From Trichomonas tenax (taxonomy: Eukaryota > Parabasalia > Trichomonadida > Trichomonadidae): a DNA stretch of 64,000 bases. The DNA lies in the NCBI GenBank assembly GCA_023091735.1, contig JALKBU010000024.1, forward strand, positions 1 through 64,000, in the 5' to 3' direction. Made by a program: the position numbers and the translations under genes. Of this stretch, positions 19,584-29,492 are shown piece by piece; the first letter of the stretch is position 1; each line of letters starts with the position of its first letter. The notes beneath the pieces are model-generated. The model was given only the letters and a program-made list of their open reading frames with translations. It ran no database searches and had not been told where the DNA came from.

Positions 19584-20879
19584 ATGACGGAAGATAAAGC
19601 GGCATTTGATGAATGGCTTTCATCGTGGAGTCGCTTTTCTTCTTTCATTCATGTCTCACCTCAAGACAATGAAGAGGATTTTGAGTCCAAAAAAGAGAAA
19701 TTACTCGAATTAATGGGTGATTTGACTCATTTTTATCACTATATCTTGATTCCGTCACATCCACAAATGCCTATCATACCTGCTGTGTCTCGAAAAGAGG
19801 AATTTTCATCGTCTTTCTTAGCAAGAAAGCATTTTTATATTCAATGGAAAGTATTTCGACTTCAATCTAAGCATTTAACATGCTCCGTGCAATTCATTGA
19901 CGAGCTTGTTACTAAAATGCAAGAAATTCTTGATGGAACTTGTAAATTTAATATTCAGATAGACACAGAAGGTCTTTATAAGCAGTGTCTGAGCGAATCG
20001 CTGAAGTGCACCAGACTTATAAAGCTCGATTCTGTTCTAGTGAATCAAATTACTCAACAAGAAACAATGATTACAATGAATGCAAGCGAATCTACAATTA
20101 TTCATCAAATATTGTACGGAATGACACAATATTTTGATAGGACTTCAATGTTTATTCATTATCATCCGTTACAAGACACTTTTGATCAAACAATTTTTAA
20201 ACCAACTTTTGAGTTTTATAACGATCTCACAGAACTAATAGATCCGAAAAATATGACAAAAGAATCATCATTCACTACGAATATTATACTTACAATGCAT
20301 AAATTAATTCGAAAATACCAAATTATTGATGCAATTGAAACAGCAATCTTTTCTATCATATTTTTTAGATCTATATATAACAGGTGCGTTATTTATAACA
20401 AAGAATTCTTCTGTAAACATTTCCCAGCAGATTTTCGAACAACAGCACCGAAAGCAACAGTTGAAATGATTGGAGCACCACAAGAGCTGATTCCCAAAGG
20501 AACAGACGTGTACAAACTCGTGCATGATGAAGATTTACTTAATCAAGCTGGAAAATTATTAACATCATTGCCATATTTTAGTTCTCCACTTGATATGCTT
20601 GGATGCATCCACGAATCACTCTCTTTAGTGAGAGATTACGCCACTTCCTCTTCTGAAAATAGAAAAGAAGATGTTCACTCATTTGACTTCATCTTCGGGC
20701 TCTTTATGGTCACTTTAGTTGGCTGTGATCTTGTTAACGTTGAGGAGGTGTTCTGGTTCATCAACACATTCTCTCCAATGGATGGACTTTCCGGTCAATT
20801 GGAGTATGCAAGAGCAACTGCTGCTGCTGTTCTGATGCAAACTGCACATATTGTTGCATCAACGCGGGAACAAGAGTGA
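19584..20879 (+). CDS. VPS9-domain protein, putative Rab5-type GEF
   Basis: 431 residues from the ATG at 19584 (an upstream GTG in frame at 19524 is not credible in a eukaryote). The C-terminal ~110 residues fit the VPS9 fold: SSPLDMLGCIHESLSLV, then DFIFGLFMVTLVGCDLVNVEE, a short FINTF helix, and a final LEYARATAAAVLMQTA helix matching the Y.(L/A)T...A pattern. Such domains catalyse nucleotide exchange on Rab5/Rab21-type GTPases on early endosomes. The catalytic Asp position appears as D in HSFDFIFG. The N-terminal 320 residues are helical and without a recognised domain. An inverted repeat with TGACA/TGTCA arms lies ~95 bp upstream. Confidence 0.72.
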   Translation: MTEDKAAFDEWLSSWSRFSSFIHVSPQDNEEDFESKKEKLLELMGDLTHFYHYILIPSHPQMPIIPAVSRKEEFSSSFLARKHFYIQWKVFRLQSKHLTCSVQFIDELVTKMQEILDGTCKFNIQIDTEGLYKQCLSESLKCTRLIKLDSVLVNQITQQETMITMNASESTIIHQILYGMTQYFDRTSMFIHYHPLQDTFDQTIFKPTFEFYNDLTELIDPKNMTKESSFTTNIILTMHKLIRKYQIIDAIETAIFSIIFFRSIYNRCVIYNKEFFCKHFPADFRTTAPKATVEMIGAPQELIPKGTDVYKLVHDEDLLNQAGKLLTSLPYFSSPLDMLGCIHESLSLVRDYATSSSENRKEDVHSFDFIFGLFMVTLVGCDLVNVEEVFWFINTFSPMDGLSGQLEYARATAAAVLMQTAHIVASTREQE

Positions 20880-21543
20880 ATTTATTTTTTGTATATTTCT
20901 TTTTTGTTGTAAATTTTTATATGTTTTGTAATACATAGTCATATGATTACCAAAGATAGTTCTTATAATATAAAAAATTCAAACATTAGAAAAAAATGTT
21001 TTCCTCGGATATGAAAAATACTTTTTGCAGAGTGAATCACAATTTAAAATTGAACAATTGCTGATCCAACACTTAGAATAACTTGTATCCGAATCATGAC
21101 TATTAATTAAATTCTGCTTTGAATAATGAAAAAAGGTATTATATACAGAATAAAGCATTCGTGTATTGAAAAATCCAAAAAAGTGAAAGATTGATTTATT
21201 CCATCATTATATGTAAGAAACTATGCAGCTATGTTTCAAAAACATATAGATTTGTTCATATACAAACTACTTATAAAGACAATTCTACCAATGGAAAGAT
21301 CTAAATTAAAATAAACAAATATCAAAAACAGACAAACTCACAATACCACATCTTAATTTTCTTTGTTTCAAAATGCTCATCCAAGTTGTCTTCAGTTAGT
21401 AGGCGCATGTTATTTAGGTTTGCATGTGTTTAATGAAACTTATTAAAGTAAAAATGTAATCTGACACGTAAAGTGTCAGGTAACACCATATAATAAATCA
21501 TTAAAAAGGGGGTTGCATCCAAAATATAAAAAACGGAAAATAA
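20880..21543. other. AT-rich spacer before the axonemal gene
   Basis: No coding remnant seen. It contains a perfect CTGACAC/GTGTCAG stem-loop at 21461-21479 and TCATTA at 21497-21502, a possible distant Inr about 40 nt before the next start. Confidence 0.4.
21461..21479. repeat. CTGACAC-GTAAA-GTGTCAG stem-loop
   Basis: Perfect 7-bp arms, 5-nt loop, 64 bp upstream of the ASH-domain gene start. It is the tightest of the recurrent TGACA/TGTCA pairs. Confidence 0.6.
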
Positions 21544-24528
21544 ATGAGTAAGCGGCCTTTTATCTCTGATCCAAAGGTAATCACATTCAGAGATTTCACA
21601 GTCGGCGAAGAAATGGAGGCCACTTTTAATGTGTTGAACGTTTCTTTTGCAAAATGCACATTTAAATACGTTGGTTTCGATGATGAATACAAAGCACTGT
21701 TTCACTGCGATTTTACGCCACCTGGACAAATAGCACCAGGAAATTCTTCAAAAATCAAACTAAAATTCACTCCTTCGTATAATTCAGTTATAAGATGCCA
21801 AATGCATTTTAATTCTCCAAATGGACCATTCGATGTTGATATAGAGTGTATGCCTAAGACTATTGACATACAAATTGAGCCGTTTGACGCTTTAGATTTT
21901 GGAAAAGTTGTTTTAGGCGAAGAAAAAGATCTTCCAATCGTAATTCGAAATACAGGCGCTCTACAAGCAGAGTGGGGTGTGACAGTACGACAATCATCAC
22001 CAGATAAAACATATTTATCGGTTGATCACGCTGATCAAATATTAAATTTCACATTAAGGCACGGACTCGTTGAAGGATACAGTCAAAACTCAATATTCAT
22101 CAACTTTAAACCAGAAAAACCATGTCAAGTTTTATACGAATTAAGATTCACGTTTTCATCACCAAATAACTCATTTGATACATTTACAAAGTCTATAAAC
22201 CTCGTTGCAGTGGGATTGGATGTTCCCATATATCTAGAAAACAGCCACATCAACTTTGGTGTTTGTTTTTACAATGAATTATACAGACAAAGCATTATCG
22301 CGAAAAACAGAAGCGAATACGCACAGCGCTTCACAATAGAAGTCCCATCTTCACTTTCGAACTTCATAGAGTTCACTCCGCAAACAGGCTTCGTTCAAAC
22401 AGAATCCCCACTGCAGATCGTTGCAAAATTAAGAACATCATCAAAACTCGCTCAATATTATGCAGATGATCAAGAAGTTACTGTTCCAATAGTTATGCAT
22501 ATTATCAATCAGCCGTTGCCGGTTAAATTCGATATCACGTTCACATCATCGCCAACAAAATTAATTATTGAACCATTATCATTAGATTTCGGCACATTTT
22601 ATACAACAGAGTCTAAAACATGCACTTTAAGTATCACAAGCACATTGAGAGTTCCTGTTGATTTTGGCTTTGTTAAGAATCCGGCGGGAATCACAATTTC
22701 TCCTTTTGATGGCTATGGCGTGATTCTTCCTGAAGAAACAATCGAATGTGATGTAACATTCCAATCGAAGATGGCAAAGCAACAAAATTTTGATCTCACT
22801 TTGATAACTCTTCAAGGATCGAAATTCATTATCAAATGCACAGCAAATGTTATAGAAAGTCCAGTGTTATTAAGCTCAGCTTTCCTTCAATTCGAAACAA
22901 CACCAGTTGGCGAAACATCAACACAGAACATTGTTGTTAAAAACACCAAAAATCAGTCACTCGATTTCCAAATCGAACCAGCAGAAGGTTTCGTTTTCGA
23001 TCCAGTCGTTGGCACAATTCCAGCAGGTGGCTCAGCACCAATTTCTGTTCTTTTCGATCCTCCCTTACCATTAAAGCCAACGGATCAACCAGAAATCAAT
23101 TTAACTGCATCAACAAAGGCGCACGGATCAAAGAGAGAAGGAAAACACTCTTCATCAACTAAGCATAGGAAATCAAAGAAAGTTGAAGAAGAATCAACAG
23201 CTTCAGAAAGTGAAGGAAGTGGATCAATACTGATCTCTCCAGACTTCACGTATAAACTGTTCAACCTTAATATCGCTTTGTTCTGGCGTACAAAGAATTC
23301 ATCCGGTAGACATCATATACAGATCAAAGGATCTTCAGTATTGCCAACTCTTTTCGTTACTGCTATAACAATCAACAAAGCTGAGCGTCGCAGTGAAGAA
23401 TTTATAGATTTGTCGTTACGAAGAATCGATTTTGGAACAGTTGCTCTCGGACAAAGCATGGATGCAATCGTTGAAATCCGCTCGATGTCGCGTCATGCAA
23501 CTCCATTAAATTACACCTGTGAAAGTGGCAGTTTCGAAGTTTTATCACCATCGACGGAAATTCAACCACAGTCAACAACAGCTGTTAGAGTTAGATTCAC
23601 TCCTGCATCAGCACACGTTTTCAGGGCTAAAACAGTCATCAAATGCTCCACGAGACCAAACTTGAGGATAACATTGAGTACTGTTGGAAGAGGTGCTGCG
23701 CCATCAATCAATATGAGCCAAACATCGCTTGATTTCGGCCATGTTATGGTTGGACATCCAGTTACAAAGAGTTTGTCTGTTATCAATGATGGCAGCTTCG
23801 AGTTGCAGTTCTTCTACAAGATTTTACCAAAAGAAGGCACAAGGTTCTTAAACAGCAGCGGAATTCCTGCATTTTCAATTGTTTCGAACAACGAGTGGCT
23901 CACTCCTGGTCAAACAGGTGAAGCATCGGTTGTTTTCTCACCAGATACAGATAGACAAGACTTCGAAGCCATATTTGTGGTTTCTGCAGGTGAAGATGGA
24001 CAGAAGCGTGAAGTTCCTATTAAAGCATCGAGTTGGCCATTCCACATGTTTGTTTCTGGCGGAATCGAAGAGCCACGAATCAGAACAATGTTCGATCATT
24101 CATCTCTTGATGAGCCGGTTTTCAGACAATCAATCATTTGCGAGATGGCATATCCAGGAGAAAAGTCAACTTGCTCTATTACTATCGGCGCAGCTTTACT
24201 CGGTGATGACCAAAAGAAATCTAATGCAGATTACAGCTTCGATAATATCAGCGCACCAGGATTCACAGTGAATTCCCAGCGTGCTAATATCGAACCAGGA
24301 TCTTCCACAGTTGTTACATTTGAGTACTCTCCACCATCAAACACTCTTCTTCAAGTTGGACAGTGGGTTGTTGGTGAAACAAATCTAAATCTCAAGTGTG
24401 GCGACTTCTCAAGAAAAGTTCCTGTTAAACTCAAATGCCTCATTAATATGCAACAATCTGCTGATTTGTCTGCTACAGTTAAACAAGCAGCCTCAAAACC
24501 AGCAAGAAAGAAAGGAGGAAGGAAATAA
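21544..24528 (+). CDS. ASH/MSP-domain axonemal protein, CFAP74/hydin-like
   Basis: 994 residues, built largely of repeated ~100-residue immunoglobulin-like ASH (MSP) domains. Each opens with a (L/I)DFG.V..G motif: LDFGKVVLGEEK, INFGVCFYNELY, LDFGTFYTTESK, IDFGTVALGQSM and LDFGHVMVGHPV. Most continue with ...V.F.P.......F....I. A lysine-rich loop (HGSKREGKHSSSTKHRK) interrupts the middle, and the tail is basic (KPARKKGGRK). ASH-domain arrays of this kind occur in flagellar central-pair proteins such as CFAP74, CFAP47, CFAP65 and hydin. CFAP74 is the best guess from size and order, but not proven. With IFT121 in the same window, it supports a flagellated organism. Confidence 0.75.
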   Translation: MSKRPFISDPKVITFRDFTVGEEMEATFNVLNVSFAKCTFKYVGFDDEYKALFHCDFTPPGQIAPGNSSKIKLKFTPSYNSVIRCQMHFNSPNGPFDVDIECMPKTIDIQIEPFDALDFGKVVLGEEKDLPIVIRNTGALQAEWGVTVRQSSPDKTYLSVDHADQILNFTLRHGLVEGYSQNSIFINFKPEKPCQVLYELRFTFSSPNNSFDTFTKSINLVAVGLDVPIYLENSHINFGVCFYNELYRQSIIAKNRSEYAQRFTIEVPSSLSNFIEFTPQTGFVQTESPLQIVAKLRTSSKLAQYYADDQEVTVPIVMHIINQPLPVKFDITFTSSPTKLIIEPLSLDFGTFYTTESKTCTLSITSTLRVPVDFGFVKNPAGITISPFDGYGVILPEETIECDVTFQSKMAKQQNFDLTLITLQGSKFIIKCTANVIESPVLLSSAFLQFETTPVGETSTQNIVVKNTKNQSLDFQIEPAEGFVFDPVVGTIPAGGSAPISVLFDPPLPLKPTDQPEINLTASTKAHGSKREGKHSSSTKHRKSKKVEEESTASESEGSGSILISPDFTYKLFNLNIALFWRTKNSSGRHHIQIKGSSVLPTLFVTAITINKAERRSEEFIDLSLRRIDFGTVALGQSMDAIVEIRSMSRHATPLNYTCESGSFEVLSPSTEIQPQSTTAVRVRFTPASAHVFRAKTVIKCSTRPNLRITLSTVGRGAAPSINMSQTSLDFGHVMVGHPVTKSLSVINDGSFELQFFYKILPKEGTRFLNSSGIPAFSIVSNNEWLTPGQTGEASVVFSPDTDRQDFEAIFVVSAGEDGQKREVPIKASSWPFHMFVSGGIEEPRIRTMFDHSSLDEPVFRQSIICEMAYPGEKSTCSITIGAALLGDDQKKSNADYSFDNISAPGFTVNSQRANIEPGSSTVVTFEYSPPSNTLLQVGQWVVGETNLNLKCGDFSRKVPVKLKCLINMQQSADLSATVKQAASKPARKKGGRK

Positions 24529-24737
24529 TTTGTTATTTTGTTTTTATTTTTGATGTTTGTATTATTTTAAAAAATGCTAATATAATAATTCTATTCAACT
24601 TCTAAAACCAAACAACTTCTCACTCTATAGAATGATATTAAAGTTCTGCTGATGATGATGTCAATAATATTATTTTTTTTAACAAGTAAAATTGACAATT
24701 TTCCTTATTTCTTTTTGTTTTTTAGGCTTTATTATAA

Positions 24738-26678
24738 ATGAGTTTATATTCTATAGAACATGACTACAAGAGCATAATGCACATGATTGATACTTATATA
24801 GAAACATAACAACTGTTCAAGTTGTTTGGTTTTTCTGAATTGATAAAAATTCTAAATAATTGCGATTTAACATACAATCAAGCCATTTCACTAACAAAGC
24901 ATCTTCCTAAGTATTACGAGCAAGAGCAAATTATTCGAATTTTGAATAATATTAAATTATTTGATTCATCAATAAGATATGAATTGGAGAGAACATTTCA
25001 ATCCATGTCCGATGTATTGAATATTCCACTATTATCAAAATCATTTTCTTTATACATGAAAATTCAGAGATCATCTCCTTTACAAATTTGTTGTAGCTAG
25101 ATAATATCATTACGCTCAGAGAGTCCATTATCTCCAATAAAACCTTCATCACTAGAAGATAGAATTGAAAAGCAGAATATCACATTTTGGCCTTATGAAA
25201 AAAGTTTTAAACCCGAAAATCATTCAAATGATTCTGAATTTAATACATTTGTTACTATTCTACGTGCATCTTATTTCAATGATAACAAAAATTTTACTGG
25301 CCCAACTATTAACGTTATAAATTAAATTTTATATCATTATATCATTGATCCCTTTTTCTTCGGTACTTAGAAATAAACATCAATACTCCGATCAGTGTGA
25401 TTCAACACAATGTGTTATGGGCTAACGATGATATTAAAATGTTTTATATTTTGTATAGATTCAACGCTCAAAATTTTTCACGCAATTCTCATGAGATTAT
25501 CAGGAAAGCAATTACAAATGGATGCTTGAAAATTTTGAGATTTATAGTTTACAATTATTTGAATGCTGATGTGGATATTGCTGATGTCAGAACTCAATTA
25601 GAAGATGTTCCGCATAATATAGATAATTATTTATTTAGTAGTCTATATCAACTTAATCTCAAAATTGGAAAGTCTAAAGCCAGAATGGAAGTTGCCAATC
25701 ATTGCGATCAGCTTTATCACTACAATCCATTGTTAGATACAAACGATTTTTCAATTCGTTCTATTGTATATGAAGTTCGAAACAAAAACTTCGCAGTCAT
25801 TCAGAAGTTTTTAAATACACACAGTGAAATAGAAATTATTAAAATAATTTCAAAACTAGTTGAATCATGCCAATATGAAACATTGAAAACCTTCATTGAT
25901 TGCGGATTTAAACTGGAAGTCATGACAATTCAAGAAAAAGTTGATTTATTCAAAGCTGCATGCCATGTTTGAGCTTCTCGTTAAACACAGACTTGATAAA
26001 ACTGTTAATCGTGCTCCGATCTTATTATTAAGCAATTTTCGATACAGCGATCAAACTATTGTTCAGTATGCTCCAAAGAAACTGCCCAAAACATTAACAG
26101 ATTACTTTTAAGGAAGAATTACAATGAACTATGATGTATTAGCGGAACTTTTCAATTTTGAATGCAATTGTATTTTCGAAAGCAAAAAGGCAGAGATAGA
26201 TGCTGATATTTCCAAGAAATTAATTGATTCAAAAGAATTCAAAAAACTCAGGGAATGTTTTTTATATTATAATTTCGATCCACAGGAGCTGAAGTTCTTT
26301 ACAGTTTCACCAATTGATGCATTATTTGCTTCTATCGCAGGTGGTCACAAAAGAAATGTCCAATATTTTGTGAAACTTCAGAAAGATGTTAATGCAACCA
26401 ACGTTTTTGGTATTGCACCGCTTCATGTTGCCTGCAAGTGTGGAAGATATGAAATTATTAAATTTTTAGTTGAAATGAAAGCTGATATTCATCAAAGAAA
26501 CAAGCATGAATATATTCCAATCCATTATGCTATAGTTGAAGGATATATTGATATTATTGAGTATTTCTTTAATCTGGATCATAAATTCGCCGAAGAACTC
26601 ACTCAAGATTTTTGGAAACAACTTTCACACCCGCGAGTGATCGATCATTTCAAAATCAATGAATCTTCCAATTTTTGA
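24738..26678 (+). pseudogene. Broken DUF3447/ankyrin gene
   Basis: A plausible ATG at 24738 (MSLYSIEHDYKSIM...) runs 23 codons to an in-frame TAA at 24807, after which the typical N-terminal domain continues (QLFKLFGFSELIKILNNCD) to about 25100. Frame is lost across 25100-25390, resumes to 25972, shifts again near 25965, and meets another in-frame TAA at 26109. The last part (26124-26678) has two recognisable ankyrin repeats (NVFGIAPLHVACKCGRYEI, then a second). Two stops and at least two frameshifts make this a pseudogene, though remaining blocks keep family sequence well, so decay is recent. Confidence 0.8.
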
Positions 26679-26782
26679 TTATCTTTGTGTTAGTAAACAT
26701 TATTGTTTTGATAAACAAAAGTATAAAAAAATTGTAATTGATTTTTTTGAATCGAAAATAATCGTATGTTTAAAATTTGACA

Positions 26783-27122
26783 TGAAGTAATCAAGAAAAT
26801 TGATTTATTTATTGACACAGAACAGCTGTTTAAAATATGTGACATACATGATATCATTGAAATCTTTAAACACGCTGAATTAAATTTTGATCAATTTACA
26901 AAAATAATGAAACAGCTTCCGATATATTATGACACGGATTCACTGCTTTTGAGGATTATCAGTGGAGATACACCTCTAGGCAGTGAAGAACTAGTGGCCA
27001 TTCGTTCAAGAATTTCCAAGTTCTTCGATTTTCTTGCAATTCCCTCACAATCAAGGCATCAACAGTCAGCGAGCCACAAATATGAAGCTTTTCTTCGTGC
27101 ATCATGGTTTGTTGACTGTTGA
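26783..27122 (+). pseudogene. N-terminal fragment of a second DUF3447-type gene
   Basis: Reads ...TEQLFKICDIHDIIEIFKHAE, LNFDQFTKIMKQLPIYYDTDSLL, which parallels the N-terminal domain of the pseudogene at 24738 (LFKLFGFSELIKILNNCD; SLTKHLPKYYEQEQII). An ATG at 26766 ends at once in a stop, so there is no usable start. Family-like sequence ends near 27045; the last 25 codons lie inside stem-loop A. The missing ankyrin part may be the fragment at 29490-30714, in the same orientation beyond the stem-loop cluster. Confidence 0.65.
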
Positions 27123-27126
27123 TGCC
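27055..27126. repeat. Stem-loop A of the cluster
   Basis: Arms 27055-27076 and 27105-27126, 22 positions: 13 outer pairs are perfect (GGCATCAACAGTC / GACTGTTGATGCC). The inner nine include three G:T oppositions, all with G in the left arm, so they become G:U pairs in plus-strand RNA. Loop 28 nt. Confidence 0.8.
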
Positions 27127-27175
27127 ATCGATATTTGCTCAGATCTAGCTAGTTCGACATTCTTTTACAAATCTA

Positions 27176-27246
27176 CATTTTCTACGACTCTCTGAAGTTC
27201 CTAAGACACTAGGCTACGCGTGAACTTCAGAGAGTCGTAGAAAATG
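27176..27246. repeat. Stem-loop B of the cluster
   Basis: Perfect 25-bp arms, 27176-27200 and 27222-27246, with a 21-nt loop. A short 8-bp stem-loop (CGATAAAT 27247-27254 / ATTTATCG 27266-27273) follows immediately. Confidence 0.9.
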
Positions 27247-27287
27247 CGATAAATCCATATACTCCATTTATCGATCCACATTATTCG

Positions 27288-27360
27288 CTTTAGTTGTCTG
27301 ATAACATGACAAACAGATAGCTTATGCACACAAGCTTATCATGTTATTAGACAACTAAAG
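27288..27360. repeat. Stem-loop C of the cluster
   Basis: 22-bp arms, 27288-27309 and 27339-27360, with one imperfection that is a G:U pair in plus-strand RNA. Loop 29 nt. Confidence 0.88.
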
Positions 27361-27365
27361 TTATT

Positions 27366-27511
27366 GTCGATTTATAATTCTCTGTTTATAGATACCATCA
27401 AAAATGATAAATTTCCGGCACAAATTCTTCAGACAATTGCTGTTCTGGAGAGTTTTTACTAGAAATTGATCATTTTTGATGGCATTTATATTTTTTGGAT
27501 AAATTATCGAC
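27366..27511. repeat. Stem-loop D of the cluster (long, imperfect)
   Basis: Core arms 27395-27415 and 27462-27482 pair over 21 positions with one mismatch. Pairing continues outward through 27387-27393/27484-27490 past an A:C mismatch, and GTCGAT (27366) / ATCGAC (27506) closes the outside. The 46-nt interior also has partial self-complementarity. Confidence 0.8.
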
Positions 27512-27610
27512 TTCTGGCACCAGCAAGCACTAAAATTACATCGACAGAGCACACACATTCGATGAATACTCAACATAATGAAATGTAGCGTCCAGCTATA
27601 TTTCATGATC

Positions 27611-27708
27611 AAATATCATTGAGAAAGACGTGCTTCCTGCCCATTTTCTTCAATGTAGCGATGTTCTGTATGATGTGAGCAAGAAGCACGTCATTTTCAA
27701 TGATATTT
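27611..27708. repeat. Stem-loop E of the cluster
   Basis: 26-bp arms, 27611-27636 and 27683-27708, with one A:A mismatch and one G:U opposition in plus-strand RNA. Pairing can extend inward through TGC/GCA and CAT/GTG. Loop 46 nt. Confidence 0.88.
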
Positions 27709-27748
27709 AATCTTTTTGATTATAATATCTGCTTTCTAAGCTACTTTA

Positions 27749-27827
27749 CAACATTTTGTTGATTTGCATGCGAATGCATGATCAATAGAGTTTCTGTGAG
27801 CTTTAGGATAGCTCAAAAATTACAGAA
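27749..27827. repeat. Minor stem-loops at the cluster's right end
   Basis: Three small hairpins: CAACA-TTT-TGTTG (27749-27761); TGCAT-GCGA-ATGCA (27765-27778); and a two-part stem TTCTGT/ACAGAA (27792-27797 with 27822-27827) enclosing GAGCT/AGCTC (27798-27802 with 27810-27814). Confidence 0.6.
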
Positions 27828-29460
27828 TCACGCGATTTTGCTTTATTTGAACAGAAACATCTATATTTCAATCTATATTATCCTTCTGCATGCACAAGAG
27901 GGCAACGGAGAATGAAAGATAGTTGATTATAGTTATTTTTCAATAGTTTGATAATATTAAATAGAGTTTTGATACTTTTGATAGGCAATAAGAAATGTAC
28001 AGTGTATATACATGAATTCTACTTATGCTTATTAGTCTATGTCGTCAATATTGAAATAATCAGTATTAATTGCTTAATAAAGAAGACTAATTTTTCTATG
28101 ATTAGACTGTAAATGTGCATTATAATATGTGTACGTGTTCAAAATACAATTTTAATTTTTTGACATTTTGACGCAATCACTTTACATTGTCAAAATTGTA
28201 TATCATAAACATTTTTGCTATTTACACTGTTTCTGATAAGTTTCTCTGTGCAGGAAGGATGCACACGTATGCAAAATAATATATGCTGAATAGCATCAAA
28301 ATTTAAGTGAATATTTTTAATATTTTCTCATTCACATCCATATACATGTTGGCTGCTCAACGCAGCATGCGAAAGCATGCACCTAAGTATATATGTTATG
28401 AAATAAAAGACTTGAGAAAATAAATTTTTATTTTTCTGAACTTGAGGCTTGTGAAAGCGCACAAATAACACACTATCATATGAGTAGTATGCTGTAACTT
28501 TTAATCTAACATAACGTATGATATTTTTTTGATGAATCTAATTATATGTTATAATTAGCTATTTATGATAAATAAATGCTCTACATCCACTAGAATTTAG
28601 TATTTCATGTTAAGTAATCCCCAATCACTCTTCTGAATATAAGATATTACATATTTTTCATAAAATATTATAATAAACCATCAAAAACTGTGTGCATGTA
28701 ATAAGGTATCTTTGAATAGCATGTAGACTTCTTAAATACACACAATTACATGTATTAATCAATCACAATAATTCTAGCATCGGGAGAATGTACATTAGCA
28801 CAAATATTTATACAAAGGCAACAACATATACTACAATATACAACTCGATGCAAAAGTATATAACTATACTATAGTATATGAGTATAATAACTGATATGCT
28901 GCTTATGATTTTCTTGATGTGATGCACTACAAATAACACATCGGTATTCAGTCACTTTTGAGATATTAATTTAGAGTGTATCTCGACAATGCAGAGATAT
29001 ATTGTTGTTGAATTCTTTCTATCTATTATACACACTATATAATATTCATATATCTATTCAACAGTTTGATATCCCTCTTCAAATCTTGATTTGTCAAAAT
29101 AATGCTTTGAAATCTACATTTTTTTTCTACATATGGAATTAAACACATTACCTGCATATTAAACACATCAAATAGTATCTGACAATACTGATTGAATCGA
29201 AGAATAGCGACATGAGCCATTATGCAGAGATCAGATAATCTTGAAAAATTGTGTTTGGAGAAATTTAAACCATTGATCATGTAAAATACAACAAGTAAAA
29301 GCTATTTCCTTAATATTATAAAATCAAGTCCGAATCTCATATTTTGATATCCAATATAGTTTATAAAATTCACTCAAAACTCAATAGATTCATCAGAAGA
29401 AACAGTTTATGATAATAGCTGTTTCGAAATTCCTCTAAGCCTCTTCATTCCCCAAAATTA
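27828..29460. other. AT-rich spacer with scattered small palindromes
   Basis: No gene recognised. It contains TTTTGACA/TGTCAAAA (28158-28195), a paired hairpin GCTGC/GCAGC followed by GCATGC-GAAA-GCATGC (28352-28380), and the perfect palindrome TATACTATAGTATA (28865-28878). The 81-codon minus-strand ORF at 29035-29280 has no recognisable feature. Confidence 0.45.
28352..28380. repeat. Twin hairpins with GAAA tetraloop
   Basis: GCTGC-TCAAC-GCAGC overlaps GCATGC-GAAA-GCATGC. The word GCATGCGAAAGCATG (28365-28379) differs by one base from GCATGCGAATGCATG at 27766-27780, inside the stem-loop cluster. Confidence 0.55.
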
Positions 29461-29492
29461 CAAACTATACCAAAAATTTTCGGTATAGTTTG
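29461..29492. repeat. 32-bp near-perfect palindrome at a pseudogene edge
   Basis: CAAACTATACC (29461-29471) and GGTATAGTTTG (29482-29492) are exact reverse complements, and the 10-nt centre AAAAATTTTC is nearly self-complementary. It abuts the first recognisable codons of the next ankyrin fragment. Confidence 0.65.

Noticed and set aside
27361..27612. 83-codon minus-strand ORF among the stem-loops
   Set aside because: It runs through both arms of stem-loop D, so its codons are dictated by the palindrome; no family resemblance.
28865..28878. TATACTATAGTATA palindrome as a promoter or origin element
   Set aside because: In DNA this AT-rich a 14-bp AT palindrome is not remarkable, and no gene start is nearby.
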